Below are positions 36,722 through 44,490 of a DNA stretch of 64,000 nt, one piece after another. The DNA is taken from positions 402,001 to 466,000 of the forward strand of contig NZ_CP137557.1 in NCBI RefSeq assembly GCF_019249655.2, given 5' to 3'. Numbering within the stretch: the stretch's first letter is position 1; the number at the start of each line of letters is the position of its first letter. This DNA is from Segatella copri (GTDB taxonomy: Bacteria > Bacteroidota > Bacteroidia > Bacteroidales > Bacteroidaceae). Made by a program: the position numbers and the translations under genes. Below the pieces are notes generated by a model. That model did no database searches. It had not been told where the DNA came from and saw only the letters and a list, made by a program, of their open reading frames with translations.

Positions 36722-37660
36722 ATGCGCAATATACCGATAGTTACAAAGAACTTGTTGATAGTGAATGTTGTTGCCTTCTTGGTATGCTATTTGTTTGGCA
36801 AAGATGCTTCTGGCAATTTTATGCTCAATGATATATTGGGACTTCACTTCTTTATGGCATCCGACTTCCACGTGTACCAGTTGATTACCTATATGTTTAT
36901 GCATGGAGGTTTTGAACACATCATATTCAATATGTTTGCCCTCTGGATGTTTGGTTGTGTGGTAGAAAGAGTATGGGGAGCCAAGAAGTTCCTTTTTTAT
37001 TACATAGCTTGTGGCGTGGGCGCAGGACTCTTTCAGGAAGCTGCGCAGTATGTCAGCTATCTGTATAATGACTTCTCTGCCTATCAGTTTATAGTGGATG
37101 CCAATGGCGCCCGCCTGCCAATGGGGGATTATCTTAATTTGTGGACCACGGTGGGTGCCTCGGGTGCCATCTATGCCATTCTGCTTGCCTTCGGCATGAT
37201 TTATCCGAATGAGCGTATCTTCATCTTCCCATTGCCGGTACCTATCAAGGCGAAGTATTTCGTGATTGGCTATGCTGCCATCGAACTCTTCTCGGCATTG
37301 GCTACCCGTGGTGACGGCGTGGCTCATATTGCCCACCTGGGAGGTATGGTCTTCGGTTTCTTCATGATCCGCTACTGGCGCAAGCAGATGGAGGGTGGTT
37401 ATCACAATTCATCTACCCAAGATGCCTTCGACAAGGTGAGAAACATGTTTGGTGGTCGTAATAAGTACACCAAGCAGCGTTTCGACTATACCCGAAATGA
37501 GAATTATACAACTGATTTCCAGCCTACCGACCAGGATGAGCAGCGCAAGAAGGCAAATCAGGTAGAGATAGACCAGATATTGGATAAAATCAGAAAGAGC
37601 GGCTACGACAGTCTCTCTAAAGAAGAGAAGCAGACGCTTTTCGATCAGAGTAATAAGTAA
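36722..37660 (+). CDS. Rhomboid-family intramembrane serine protease
   Basis: A 312-residue inner-membrane protein with six membrane segments in the first about 225 residues. The oxyanion/loop motif HGGFEHIIFNM is at 61-71, catalytic Ser148 in GASGAIYA and catalytic His205 in HIAHLGGM, so the Ser-His dyad is complete. The soluble C-terminal tail (about 230-312, charged, DEQRKKANQVEIDQILDKI...) is a short helical extension seen in other Bacteroidota rhomboids. Substrates are unknown. It is followed 6 bp later by a membrane-anchored exo/endonuclease/phosphatase-family gene. Confidence 0.94.
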   Translation: MRNIPIVTKNLLIVNVVAFLVCYLFGKDASGNFMLNDILGLHFFMASDFHVYQLITYMFMHGGFEHIIFNMFALWMFGCVVERVWGAKKFLFYYIACGVGAGLFQEAAQYVSYLYNDFSAYQFIVDANGARLPMGDYLNLWTTVGASGAIYAILLAFGMIYPNERIFIFPLPVPIKAKYFVIGYAAIELFSALATRGDGVAHIAHLGGMVFGFFMIRYWRKQMEGGYHNSSTQDAFDKVRNMFGGRNKYTKQRFDYTRNENYTTDFQPTDQDEQRKKANQVEIDQILDKIRKSGYDSLSKEEKQTLFDQSNK

Positions 37661-37666
37661 GAAGAT

Positions 37667-38764
37667 ATGCTTGACGGATTGAAAGATTTTACGGTGAAGA
37701 TGATAGCGGGAGCCAATGTGGCTACCATTGTCTTCATGCTATTGGTGGGATATTCGGATTTGTTAAATCCGGCAAAGTTTCCTGCATTTACCAATGCAGG
37801 CTTGCTGTTTCCCATCTTTCTCGTCATCAATTTGGGTTTTCTGGTCTTTTGGGTTGTCTTCCGTTCCAAGTACGCCCTGATTCCTGTACTCGGATTCCTG
37901 GTGGCTTTTGTGCCTGTGCGCCAATACATGCCTATCAATATGAAGGGAGATGCGCCTGAGGGAAGTATCAAGGTGTTGTCGTATAATACCTGGAACTTCG
38001 GCAGCCAGACAGAGGATGATGAAGGGCATAACATCTGCCTGCAGTATATTCAGGAACAGGATGCCGATATCGTGTGCCTGCAGGAAGCCATGCCCAATTG
38101 GAAGAATCAGCAGCAGATAGACAGTATCTTGAAGCCGATGTATGCCTATCAGGATACAACCGTCCATCCCAAGGGTGGCAACTGCCTGATGCTGCTCAGC
38201 AAGTATCCGATTCTTTCCAAGGAGTTGATTCCATACGAATCGACGGGAAATATGAGTGTGGCTTATCGCCTGAAAATAAAGGGAAAGGTGGTGCTTGTCA
38301 TCAACAATCATCTGGAAACAACCGGATTGAGTCTGGAAGACCGCAGGCAGTTTAAAAACCTGGTGGTTGGAAAGCTTCAGGTGGATACAGCCGAGGAAAC
38401 CTCAAAGCTCCTGGTGGTGAAGTTGGCTGAGGCAACCCGCAAGCGTGCTCCCGAGGCAGAGGCTGTGGCGGAGTATGTAAAGCATCATAAGAGTATGAGT
38501 ACCATTCTCTGTGGTGACTTCAATGATGGACCTATCTCGTACGCCCACCGCACGATAGCGAAGAATCTGACAGATTGCTACATTGCCAGCGGAAACGGCC
38601 CTGGCATCAGCTATCATCATGGAGGATTTTTTGTACGAATAGACAACATCATGTGCTCTGATGATTGGGACCCATACGAATGCTATGTAGATAACAAAAT
38701 AGCGGTTTCAGACCACTATCCCATCATCTGCAAGCTAAAAATGCGCCCTAAACATCAAAAATAG
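37667..38764 (+). CDS. Membrane-anchored endonuclease/exonuclease/phosphatase-family protein
   Basis: A 365-residue protein with about three N-terminal membrane segments (about 10-30, 43-62, 68-85) and a catalytic EEP domain. The domain begins IKVLSYNTWNFG (catalytic Asn), with QEAMPNW (metal-binding Glu), GDFNDGP near residue 282 and the closing SDHYPIICKL (catalytic Asp-His). The active site is complete and probably faces the periplasm. The family includes nucleases and phosphodiesterases of lipids and sugars, so the substrate cannot be told. It is probably co-transcribed with the rhomboid gene. Confidence 0.9.
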   Translation: MLDGLKDFTVKMIAGANVATIVFMLLVGYSDLLNPAKFPAFTNAGLLFPIFLVINLGFLVFWVVFRSKYALIPVLGFLVAFVPVRQYMPINMKGDAPEGSIKVLSYNTWNFGSQTEDDEGHNICLQYIQEQDADIVCLQEAMPNWKNQQQIDSILKPMYAYQDTTVHPKGGNCLMLLSKYPILSKELIPYESTGNMSVAYRLKIKGKVVLVINNHLETTGLSLEDRRQFKNLVVGKLQVDTAEETSKLLVVKLAEATRKRAPEAEAVAEYVKHHKSMSTILCGDFNDGPISYAHRTIAKNLTDCYIASGNGPGISYHHGGFFVRIDNIMCSDDWDPYECYVDNKIAVSDHYPIICKLKMRPKHQK

Positions 38765-38797
38765 TGCAAATTATTCTTATTTACGAAAAAAAATGCG

Positions 38798-38805
38798 TAT
38801 TTTTG
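38798..38805 (+). promoter_or_regulatory. Promoter -7 box of secDF
   Basis: TATTTTTG matches TAnnTTTG and leaves a leader of about 65 nt before the ATG at 38876. Confidence 0.5.
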
Positions 38806-38875
38806 CACGTCATTATGTGTGTATTGACGTTTTTACTTAACTGTGAATAAAATAAATTAATAACAATAAATAGAA

Positions 38876-41800
38876 ATGCAAAACAAAGGAATTGTAATTT
38901 GTGTAGCCGTCTTACTGACACTCGCAAGTATCTTCTATTTGTCATTCTCGTTCGCCACACGTTACTATGACGGCGAGGCTGCAAAGTTGAAAGACCCTAT
39001 CGCGCAGCAGGATTATAAGGATTCTGTGAAGTACTTAGGTGTTTATTCATACCAGAACTGCTTGGAAACTCAGATTGGTCTCGGACTTGACCTTAAGGGC
39101 GGTATGAATGTGATTCTTGAGATTTCTGTGCCTGATGTAATTGAAAACCTTGCCGATCATAAGACCGACGCTGGTTTTACCAATGCAATGAAGGAAGCTA
39201 GAGCTCAGGAAGAAGCTAACGGTGGTGACTTCGTGTCACTTTTCATTAACGCTTATCACAAGAGCGCACCAGGTCATAAACTCGCTGAAGTGTTCGCTAC
39301 CCAGCAGTTGCAGGGTAAGGTTTCTCCTCAGAGCAGCGACGCAGAGGTAGAGAAGGCTATCCGCGCTTCTGTACAGGATGCTATCGACAACTCTTTCAAC
39401 GTTGTCCGCACCCGTATCGATAAGTTCGGTGTTGTTCAGCCTAACATCCAGAAACTGGAAGGTCAGCAGGGCCGTATCATGGTAGAAATGCCAGGTATCA
39501 GCCAGCCAGAGCGTATGCGTAAGATGCTCCAGGGTAGTGCTAACCTTGAGTTCTGGGAGACATACAACTCAGAGGAAATCGCTCCTTATCTCCAGCAGCT
39601 TGATACTCATATCGCTAATGGTGACAACGGCGAGGCGAAGAATGATACTGTAGCTGCAGATTCTGCTGCCGCTAAGAAGGAAGTTGCCAAGGCTGAGCCT
39701 AAGAAGGCTGAGACTAAGTTCTCTATCAAGAAGAAGGATGATGCTGCCAGCAAGGTAGGCGAGGATGCTCAGAACGCTGCAGCTATCAAGGCTCACCCAC
39801 TGTTGGCTCGTTTGCAGCTCGGTGGTGGCTTGAGCACTGTAGGTTATGCTAGTGTTCGCGATACTGCTGCCATCAATAAGATTATCTACTCTGCTGTGGC
39901 TAAGCGCGTATTGCCATCAGACTTGCGTCTGCTTTGGAGTGCTAAGCCTGCTGATAACCTGAAGGCTAAGAATATCTTCGAACTTCACGCCTTGAAGGTG
40001 ACAACCACTACTGGTCGTGCTCCATTGGAGGGTGATGTGATTACTGATGCTAAGGACGAGTTCGACCAGATGGGTTCTCCTGTTGTTAGCATGAAGATGA
40101 ATACAGAGGGTGCCCGTAAGTGGGCTCAGATGACCAAGGCCAACGTGGGTAAGGCTATCGCTATCGTTCTGGATGGCGTTGTTTACTCTGCTCCTCGTGT
40201 AAACGGTGAGATTGACGGTGGTAGCTCTCAGATTTCCGGTAACTTCACTATCGAGGATACCAAGGACTTGGCTAACACATTGAAGTCTGGTCGTATGCCA
40301 GCTCCTGCACGTATCGTTCAGGAGGAGGTTGTAGGTCCTACCCTCGGTGCTCAGTCTATCCAGATGGGTATTGTTTCATTCGTTGTTGCCTTTGTACTCC
40401 TGATGGTTTACATGGTAATGATGTACAATGTTCTTCCTGGTATGATGGCTAACCTGGCATTGCTCGTCAACGTATTCTTCACGCTGGGTATCCTGACGTC
40501 CTTCCAGGCAGCCCTGACGTTGCCAGGTCTCGCCGGTATGGTCTTGTCTCTGGGTACTGCCGTGGATGCCAACGTGCTTATCTATGAGCGTATCAAGGAG
40601 GAGCTTCGCTCCGGAAAGGGTATGAAGCAGGCGGTAGCTGCCGGTTATGGCAACGCTTTCTCTGCTATCTTCGACTCTAACTTGACTTCTTTGATTACAG
40701 GTGTTATCCTGTTGACTACTGGTACGGGTCCTATCCGTGGTTTCGCTACTACCTGGATCATCGGTATCGTTGTTTCATTCTTCACAGCTGTGTTCCTGAC
40801 ACGTTTGGTTTACGACTATAAGTTGAACCATGATAAGTGGATGCACTGCAAGTTTGATACTCCTATCTCTCACAACCTGATGCAGGGCAAGAAGTACAAG
40901 TTCATGTCAATGTACAAGACTACCTTCACCGTAGCTATCGTAGCTGCAGTGGTATTCATCGGTAGCTTCGTAGTTCGTGGCTTGAGCAAGAGTATCGACT
41001 TCACCGGTGGTCGTAACTATGTAGTACAGTTCGAGAACCCTGTAGAGCCTGAGCAGATCCGTACGGTTCTTGGCAATGCGTTCGTCAATGCAGACGGCAC
41101 CAAGGCAACTACTGGCGCTATCGCTATCGGTACAGACGGTAAGACCATCCGTGTATCTACCAACTATATGATTGAGAGCAACAGTCCAACTGTTGACGAT
41201 GAGGCTGAGACAATCCTTTATAACGCCTTGAAGAAGGCTAACCTGGTATCTCAGAAGAGTGTTGAGGCATTCAAGAACCCAGACGTTCGTCAGGGTGGTT
41301 CTATCATCAGTAGTACAAAGGTAGGTCCTTCAGTGGCTAAGGATATCACTATGGGTGCTATCTATAGTGTGCTCTTCGCCTTGATTGCTATCTTCCTCTA
41401 CATCCTGATACGTTTCCGCAACGTAGCCTTCTCTGTAGGTTCTACAGTAGCTTTGGCATTCGATGCCTTGACCGTTATCGGTTTCTACTCACTCCTTTGG
41501 GGTCTCGTTCCATTCTCATTGGAGATTGACCAGACCTTCATCGGTGCTATCCTGACCGTGGTAGGTTACTCTATCAACGATAAGGTGGTAGTATTCGACC
41601 GTATCCGTGAGAACTTGAAGTTGCATCCTAAGGGCGACCGTCAGAAGCTCTTCAATGCATCTATCAATGAGACATTGGCTCGTACCATCAATACATCTAC
41701 ATCTACATTGCTCGTGTTGCTCTGTATCTTCATCCTCGGTGGTGACAGCATCCGTAGCTTCTCATTCGCAATGATTCTGGGTGTTGTATTCGGTACATTG

Positions 41801-41899
41801 TCATCTATCTTCATTGCATCTCCAATGGCATACATCGTTCTGGGTCGCAAGATCAAGGAGGAGCCAGCTGAGGAGGCAGCCGTAGCTGAAGTAAAGTAA
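38876..41899 (+). CDS. secDF: Fused protein translocase subunit SecDF
   Basis: A 1007-residue inner-membrane protein that uses the proton gradient to pull exported proteins across the membrane. The SecD half has the LGLDLKGGMNVILEI start, the large periplasmic P1 region and the membrane motif GTAVDANVLIYERIKEEL. The SecF half begins near SIDFTGGRNYVVQF and has YSINDKVVVFDRIREN. Twelve membrane segments are expected. P1 contains an unusual Ala/Lys/Glu-rich low-complexity insert at about residues 250-305. SecD-SecF fusion is normal in Bacteroidota. It stands alone with its own promoter and terminator. Confidence 0.96.
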   Translation: MQNKGIVICVAVLLTLASIFYLSFSFATRYYDGEAAKLKDPIAQQDYKDSVKYLGVYSYQNCLETQIGLGLDLKGGMNVILEISVPDVIENLADHKTDAGFTNAMKEARAQEEANGGDFVSLFINAYHKSAPGHKLAEVFATQQLQGKVSPQSSDAEVEKAIRASVQDAIDNSFNVVRTRIDKFGVVQPNIQKLEGQQGRIMVEMPGISQPERMRKMLQGSANLEFWETYNSEEIAPYLQQLDTHIANGDNGEAKNDTVAADSAAAKKEVAKAEPKKAETKFSIKKKDDAASKVGEDAQNAAAIKAHPLLARLQLGGGLSTVGYASVRDTAAINKIIYSAVAKRVLPSDLRLLWSAKPADNLKAKNIFELHALKVTTTTGRAPLEGDVITDAKDEFDQMGSPVVSMKMNTEGARKWAQMTKANVGKAIAIVLDGVVYSAPRVNGEIDGGSSQISGNFTIEDTKDLANTLKSGRMPAPARIVQEEVVGPTLGAQSIQMGIVSFVVAFVLLMVYMVMMYNVLPGMMANLALLVNVFFTLGILTSFQAALTLPGLAGMVLSLGTAVDANVLIYERIKEELRSGKGMKQAVAAGYGNAFSAIFDSNLTSLITGVILLTTGTGPIRGFATTWIIGIVVSFFTAVFLTRLVYDYKLNHDKWMHCKFDTPISHNLMQGKKYKFMSMYKTTFTVAIVAAVVFIGSFVVRGLSKSIDFTGGRNYVVQFENPVEPEQIRTVLGNAFVNADGTKATTGAIAIGTDGKTIRVSTNYMIESNSPTVDDEAETILYNALKKANLVSQKSVEAFKNPDVRQGGSIISSTKVGPSVAKDITMGAIYSVLFALIAIFLYILIRFRNVAFSVGSTVALAFDALTVIGFYSLLWGLVPFSLEIDQTFIGAILTVVGYSINDKVVVFDRIRENLKLHPKGDRQKLFNASINETLARTINTSTSTLLVLLCIFILGGDSIRSFSFAMILGVVFGTLSSIFIASPMAYIVLGRKIKEEPAEEAAVAEVK

Positions 41900-41970
41900 A
41901 ATAAGAAAATTATCCTATTTCTATCCAGTGGAAGCTGGATGGAAATAGATAATAGAGACTATAAAACGAT

Positions 41971-42007
41971 AAAAGGTCGCTTCCTGATTAAACAGGAGCG
42001 ACCTTTT
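41971..42007 (+). terminator. Terminator of secDF
   Basis: AAAAGGTCGCTTCCTG (41971-41986) pairs with CAGGAGCGACCTTTT (41993-42007) with one bulged T, followed by ATTTTT. Confidence 0.85.
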
Positions 42008-42016
42008 ATTTTTACG

Positions 42017-42088
42017 TGATCCCACCGAGAATCGAACTCGGATCAAAGGTTTAGGAAACCTCCGTTCTATCCATTAAACTATGGGACC
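42017..42088 (-). tRNA. tRNA-Arg (anticodon CCT)
   Basis: The 72-nt reverse-strand gene has acceptor GGTCCCA with TGGGATC, anticodon loop TTCCTAA (anticodon CCT, reading AGG) and T arm CCGAG/TTCGATT/CTCGG. CCA is not encoded. Confidence 0.93.
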
Positions 42089-42103
42089 TTCGCAAACTGA
42101 CTG

Positions 42104-42134
42104 CAAAGATACATCAAATCATTGACAATACAAA
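42104..42134 (-). promoter_or_regulatory. Promoter of tRNA-Arg
   Basis: The reverse strand reads TTTG (plus 42131-42134), 19 bp, then TATCTTTG (plus 42104-42111), 15 bp before the tRNA. Confidence 0.8.
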
Positions 42135-42144
42135 ATAATTAGCT

Positions 42145-43071
42145 ATGTTTTTAACCCTCATCTTATCAAGTTTCCTCACTTTTATGGAATTAAACTGCGA
42201 AAACCTCTTTGATACGAGGCATGATTCGCTCAAAAACGACCTGGAGTTCCTGCCTGATGGCAGTTATAAGTGGACGCCTTACCGCTATTGGGCAAAGTTG
42301 AATCACCTGGGGCAGGAGATAGTGGCGCAGTCTAATCCAATTCCCGATTTCGTGGCGATGTGCGAGGTGGAGAACGATAGTGTGATGTTTGACCTTACCC
42401 GGCGGTCTTTACTCCGCAATGCAGGATATGAGTATGTGATGACTTCTTCGCCCGATGAGCGTGGCATTGATGTAGCCTTGCTGTATCAGCCCGCTTCTTT
42501 TGCCTTGCTCCATTCGCATTCCATTCGCATCAAGCCCTTGCCTAATACTCGTCCTACGCGAGATATACTCTATGCTTCGGGATTGGTAATCACGGGCGAT
42601 ACCTTGCATATCTTTGTGGTTCATGCGCCGAGCCGTAGGGGTGGAGAGGTGGCTTCCCGTCCTTATCGCCTGCATGTGGCTAACCGGTTGGCTGTTGCCG
42701 TGGATTCCATTTATGCAATATCACGGGATGCAAAGATTATAGTGGCAGGCGATTTCAATGATTATGCTGATTCACCCGCCTTGAAGCGTCTCTATCAGCA
42801 TCACCTTATTAATATATCCCATGATGCCCAGGGGGCACATGGGGCTAAGGCAACGTATCGTTGGCATGGAGAGTGGAGAAGTCTGGATCAGATCATGTGC
42901 AGTCCTACCATGGCTGCAGCCAAGCAGAAATGCCAGATAGGCGACCTGCCCTTTCTGTTGGAGGATGATGAGAAGTATGGTGGTAAGAAGCCTTATCGTA
43001 CTTATCTGGGACCTCGATACCTGGGAGGATATAGCGACCATCTGCCTCTTCTTGTGCAATTTGCTTTCTAA
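42145..43071 (+). CDS. Endonuclease/exonuclease/phosphatase-family protein
   Basis: A 308-residue protein with a short hydrophobic start (FLTLILSSFLTF) that may be a signal peptide or anchor. The EEP domain has ELNCENLFDT (catalytic Asn), MCEVEND (metal Glu), VVHAPSRRGG, VAGDFNDYADSPAL (catalytic Asp/Asn) and YSDHLPLLVQF (Asp-His). The site is complete. It resembles secreted Bacteroidota EEP proteins often annotated as endonucleases. Substrate unknown. It is monocistronic and ends at a perfect hairpin shared with fabI. Confidence 0.9.
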   Translation: MFLTLILSSFLTFMELNCENLFDTRHDSLKNDLEFLPDGSYKWTPYRYWAKLNHLGQEIVAQSNPIPDFVAMCEVENDSVMFDLTRRSLLRNAGYEYVMTSSPDERGIDVALLYQPASFALLHSHSIRIKPLPNTRPTRDILYASGLVITGDTLHIFVVHAPSRRGGEVASRPYRLHVANRLAVAVDSIYAISRDAKIIVAGDFNDYADSPALKRLYQHHLINISHDAQGAHGAKATYRWHGEWRSLDQIMCSPTMAAAKQKCQIGDLPFLLEDDEKYGGKKPYRTYLGPRYLGGYSDHLPLLVQFAF

Positions 43072-43087
43072 GGGGGAAAAATAAAAT

Positions 43088-43119
43088 GAGGGTGTGTCAT
43101 GGACTCATGACACACCCTC
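43088..43119. terminator. Bidirectional terminator (EEP gene / fabI)
   Basis: GAGGGTGTGTCATG (43088-43101) pairs perfectly with CATGACACACCCTC (43106-43119) around a GACT loop, between convergent genes. Confidence 0.9.
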
Positions 43120-43151
43120 TTATATGTTTTTGATGGATGATGTAAACGGGA

Positions 43152-44009
43152 TTATCCGTAGATAACCTTACCGTTCTCATCCTCATAAGGAGTTATATCC
43201 TTAGCATACTGGTTCATGGCACGGAGGCTCATACCCATTGATGAGAAACCACCATCGTGGAAGAGGTTCTGCATAGTCACCTTGCGGGTGAAGTCAGAGA
43301 ACATCATCACGCAGTAGTTAGCGCAATCCTCAGCCACAGCGTTTCCGAGTGGAGACATCTTGTCGGCGAAGTCCATCATGTTCTCAATGTCCTTGATACC
43401 CTTACCTGCTGTTGTAGCTGTAGGGCTCTGAGAGATGGTATTGATGCGGACGTGCTTTTCACGACCATAGATGTAACCGAAGCTACGTGCGATGCTCTCG
43501 AGCATGCTCTTGGCATCAGCCATATCGTTATAGCCGAAGAATGTACGCTGAGATGCTACGTATGTGAGGGCCACAACAGAACCCCACTCGTTGATAGCAT
43601 CCAACTTCTTGGCTACCTGCAACATCTTGTGGAAAGAGATGGCAGAGATATCCAATGTCTTGTTCAGGAAGTTGTAGTCGAGGTCATCGTATGTACGATG
43701 CTTACGAACGTTAGGGCTCATAGCTACAGAGTGGAGAACGAAGTCGATCTTGCCACCGAGCTTCTCCTGAGCCTCAGTGAATACCTTTTCCAAGTCTTCA
43801 ACGCTAGTCGCATCAGCTGCGATGATAGGAGCGTTGATCTGTTCAGCGAGCTTATCCAGCGTACCCATACGCAAAGCCATAGCTGTATTACTAAGTGCGA
43901 TAGTAGCACCCTCTTCTGCAGCCTTTACAGCTACTTTCCAAGCGATTGATTCCTCATTGAGTGCACCGAAGATGATGCCACGCTTGCCTTTTAACAAATT
44001 GTGAGTCAT
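43152..44009 (-). CDS. fabI: Enoyl-ACP reductase (NADH)
   Basis: A 285-residue cytoplasmic enzyme catalysing the last reduction of fatty-acid elongation. It begins LLKGKRGIIFGALNEESIAWKVA, the FabI-type NADH-binding start, and has the FabI active site Y-x6-K as Tyr160 and Lys167 in GYNDMADAKSM. It is a little longer than E. coli FabI (262). It is monocistronic, transcribed from a well-formed reverse-strand promoter with a leader of about 105 nt. Confidence 0.96.
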   Translation of the reverse strand: MTHNLLKGKRGIIFGALNEESIAWKVAVKAAEEGATIALSNTAMALRMGTLDKLAEQINAPIIAADATSVEDLEKVFTEAQEKLGGKIDFVLHSVAMSPNVRKHRTYDDLDYNFLNKTLDISAISFHKMLQVAKKLDAINEWGSVVALTYVASQRTFFGYNDMADAKSMLESIARSFGYIYGREKHVRINTISQSPTATTAGKGIKDIENMMDFADKMSPLGNAVAEDCANYCVMMFSDFTRKVTMQNLFHDGGFSSMGMSLRAMNQYAKDITPYEDENGKVIYG

Positions 44010-44123
44010 TGTTATCTTAATACTTTTGTTTATACTAACGACAATCCCCTATATATATCATTCTCTCTATATATAATAAGGTGTAAAACCACTTTGTTTT
44101 GTTCTAGTCGTTGAAATCGTGCG

Positions 44124-44155
44124 CAAAATTACGAAAAATGTGCAATATACCCAAA
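44124..44155 (-). promoter_or_regulatory. Promoter of fabI
   Basis: On the reverse strand TTTG (plus 44152-44155), 20 bp, then TAATTTTG (plus 44124-44131). The leader contains an ATATATAATAAGGTGT motif on the opposite strand (44070-44085). Confidence 0.75.
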
Positions 44156-44312
44156 TTTTTTAACTAAAAAGTGCCGTAAACGTTTTCTTTTTTGTGGTAT
44201 GTCAAGTATTTCGCTCCCTGCAGTCAGTATGATATTCTATTTATTCTTTGCATATGCCGGTATAGATAACTTAAGAACCTTCTTATTTCTGTTCTTACAA
44301 ATTATAGCTTTA

Positions 44313-44340
44313 TTGTTGCAAAAATATTCTTTTTGTTGCA
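44313..44340 (+). promoter_or_regulatory. Direct repeats upstream of the SusC gene, candidate operator
   Basis: TTGTTGCA occurs at 44313-44320 and again at 44333-44340, exactly 20 bp apart (about two helical turns), 70-95 bp upstream of the SusC -33 box. Spacing suits a dimeric activator. No regulator gene is adjacent to the locus. This is inference from spacing alone. Confidence 0.35.
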
Positions 44341-44408
44341 ATATGACAAGGTAGAAGTGTTAAAAATAGACTTTTTTATGTGCGCTATTAATTTTTTCTT
44401 TCAAAATA

Positions 44409-44440
44409 TTTGCAAATATCCGAAAAAAAATATAATTTTG
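44409..44440 (+). promoter_or_regulatory. Promoter of the SusC/SusD operon
   Basis: TTTG at 44409-44412, 20 bp, then TAATTTTG at 44433-44440, about 50 bp before the ATG at 44491. Confidence 0.8.
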
Positions 44441-44490
44441 CAGCCGATTATTATAAAATTATAAATTATTATCTAATAAAGAGAGAGATT

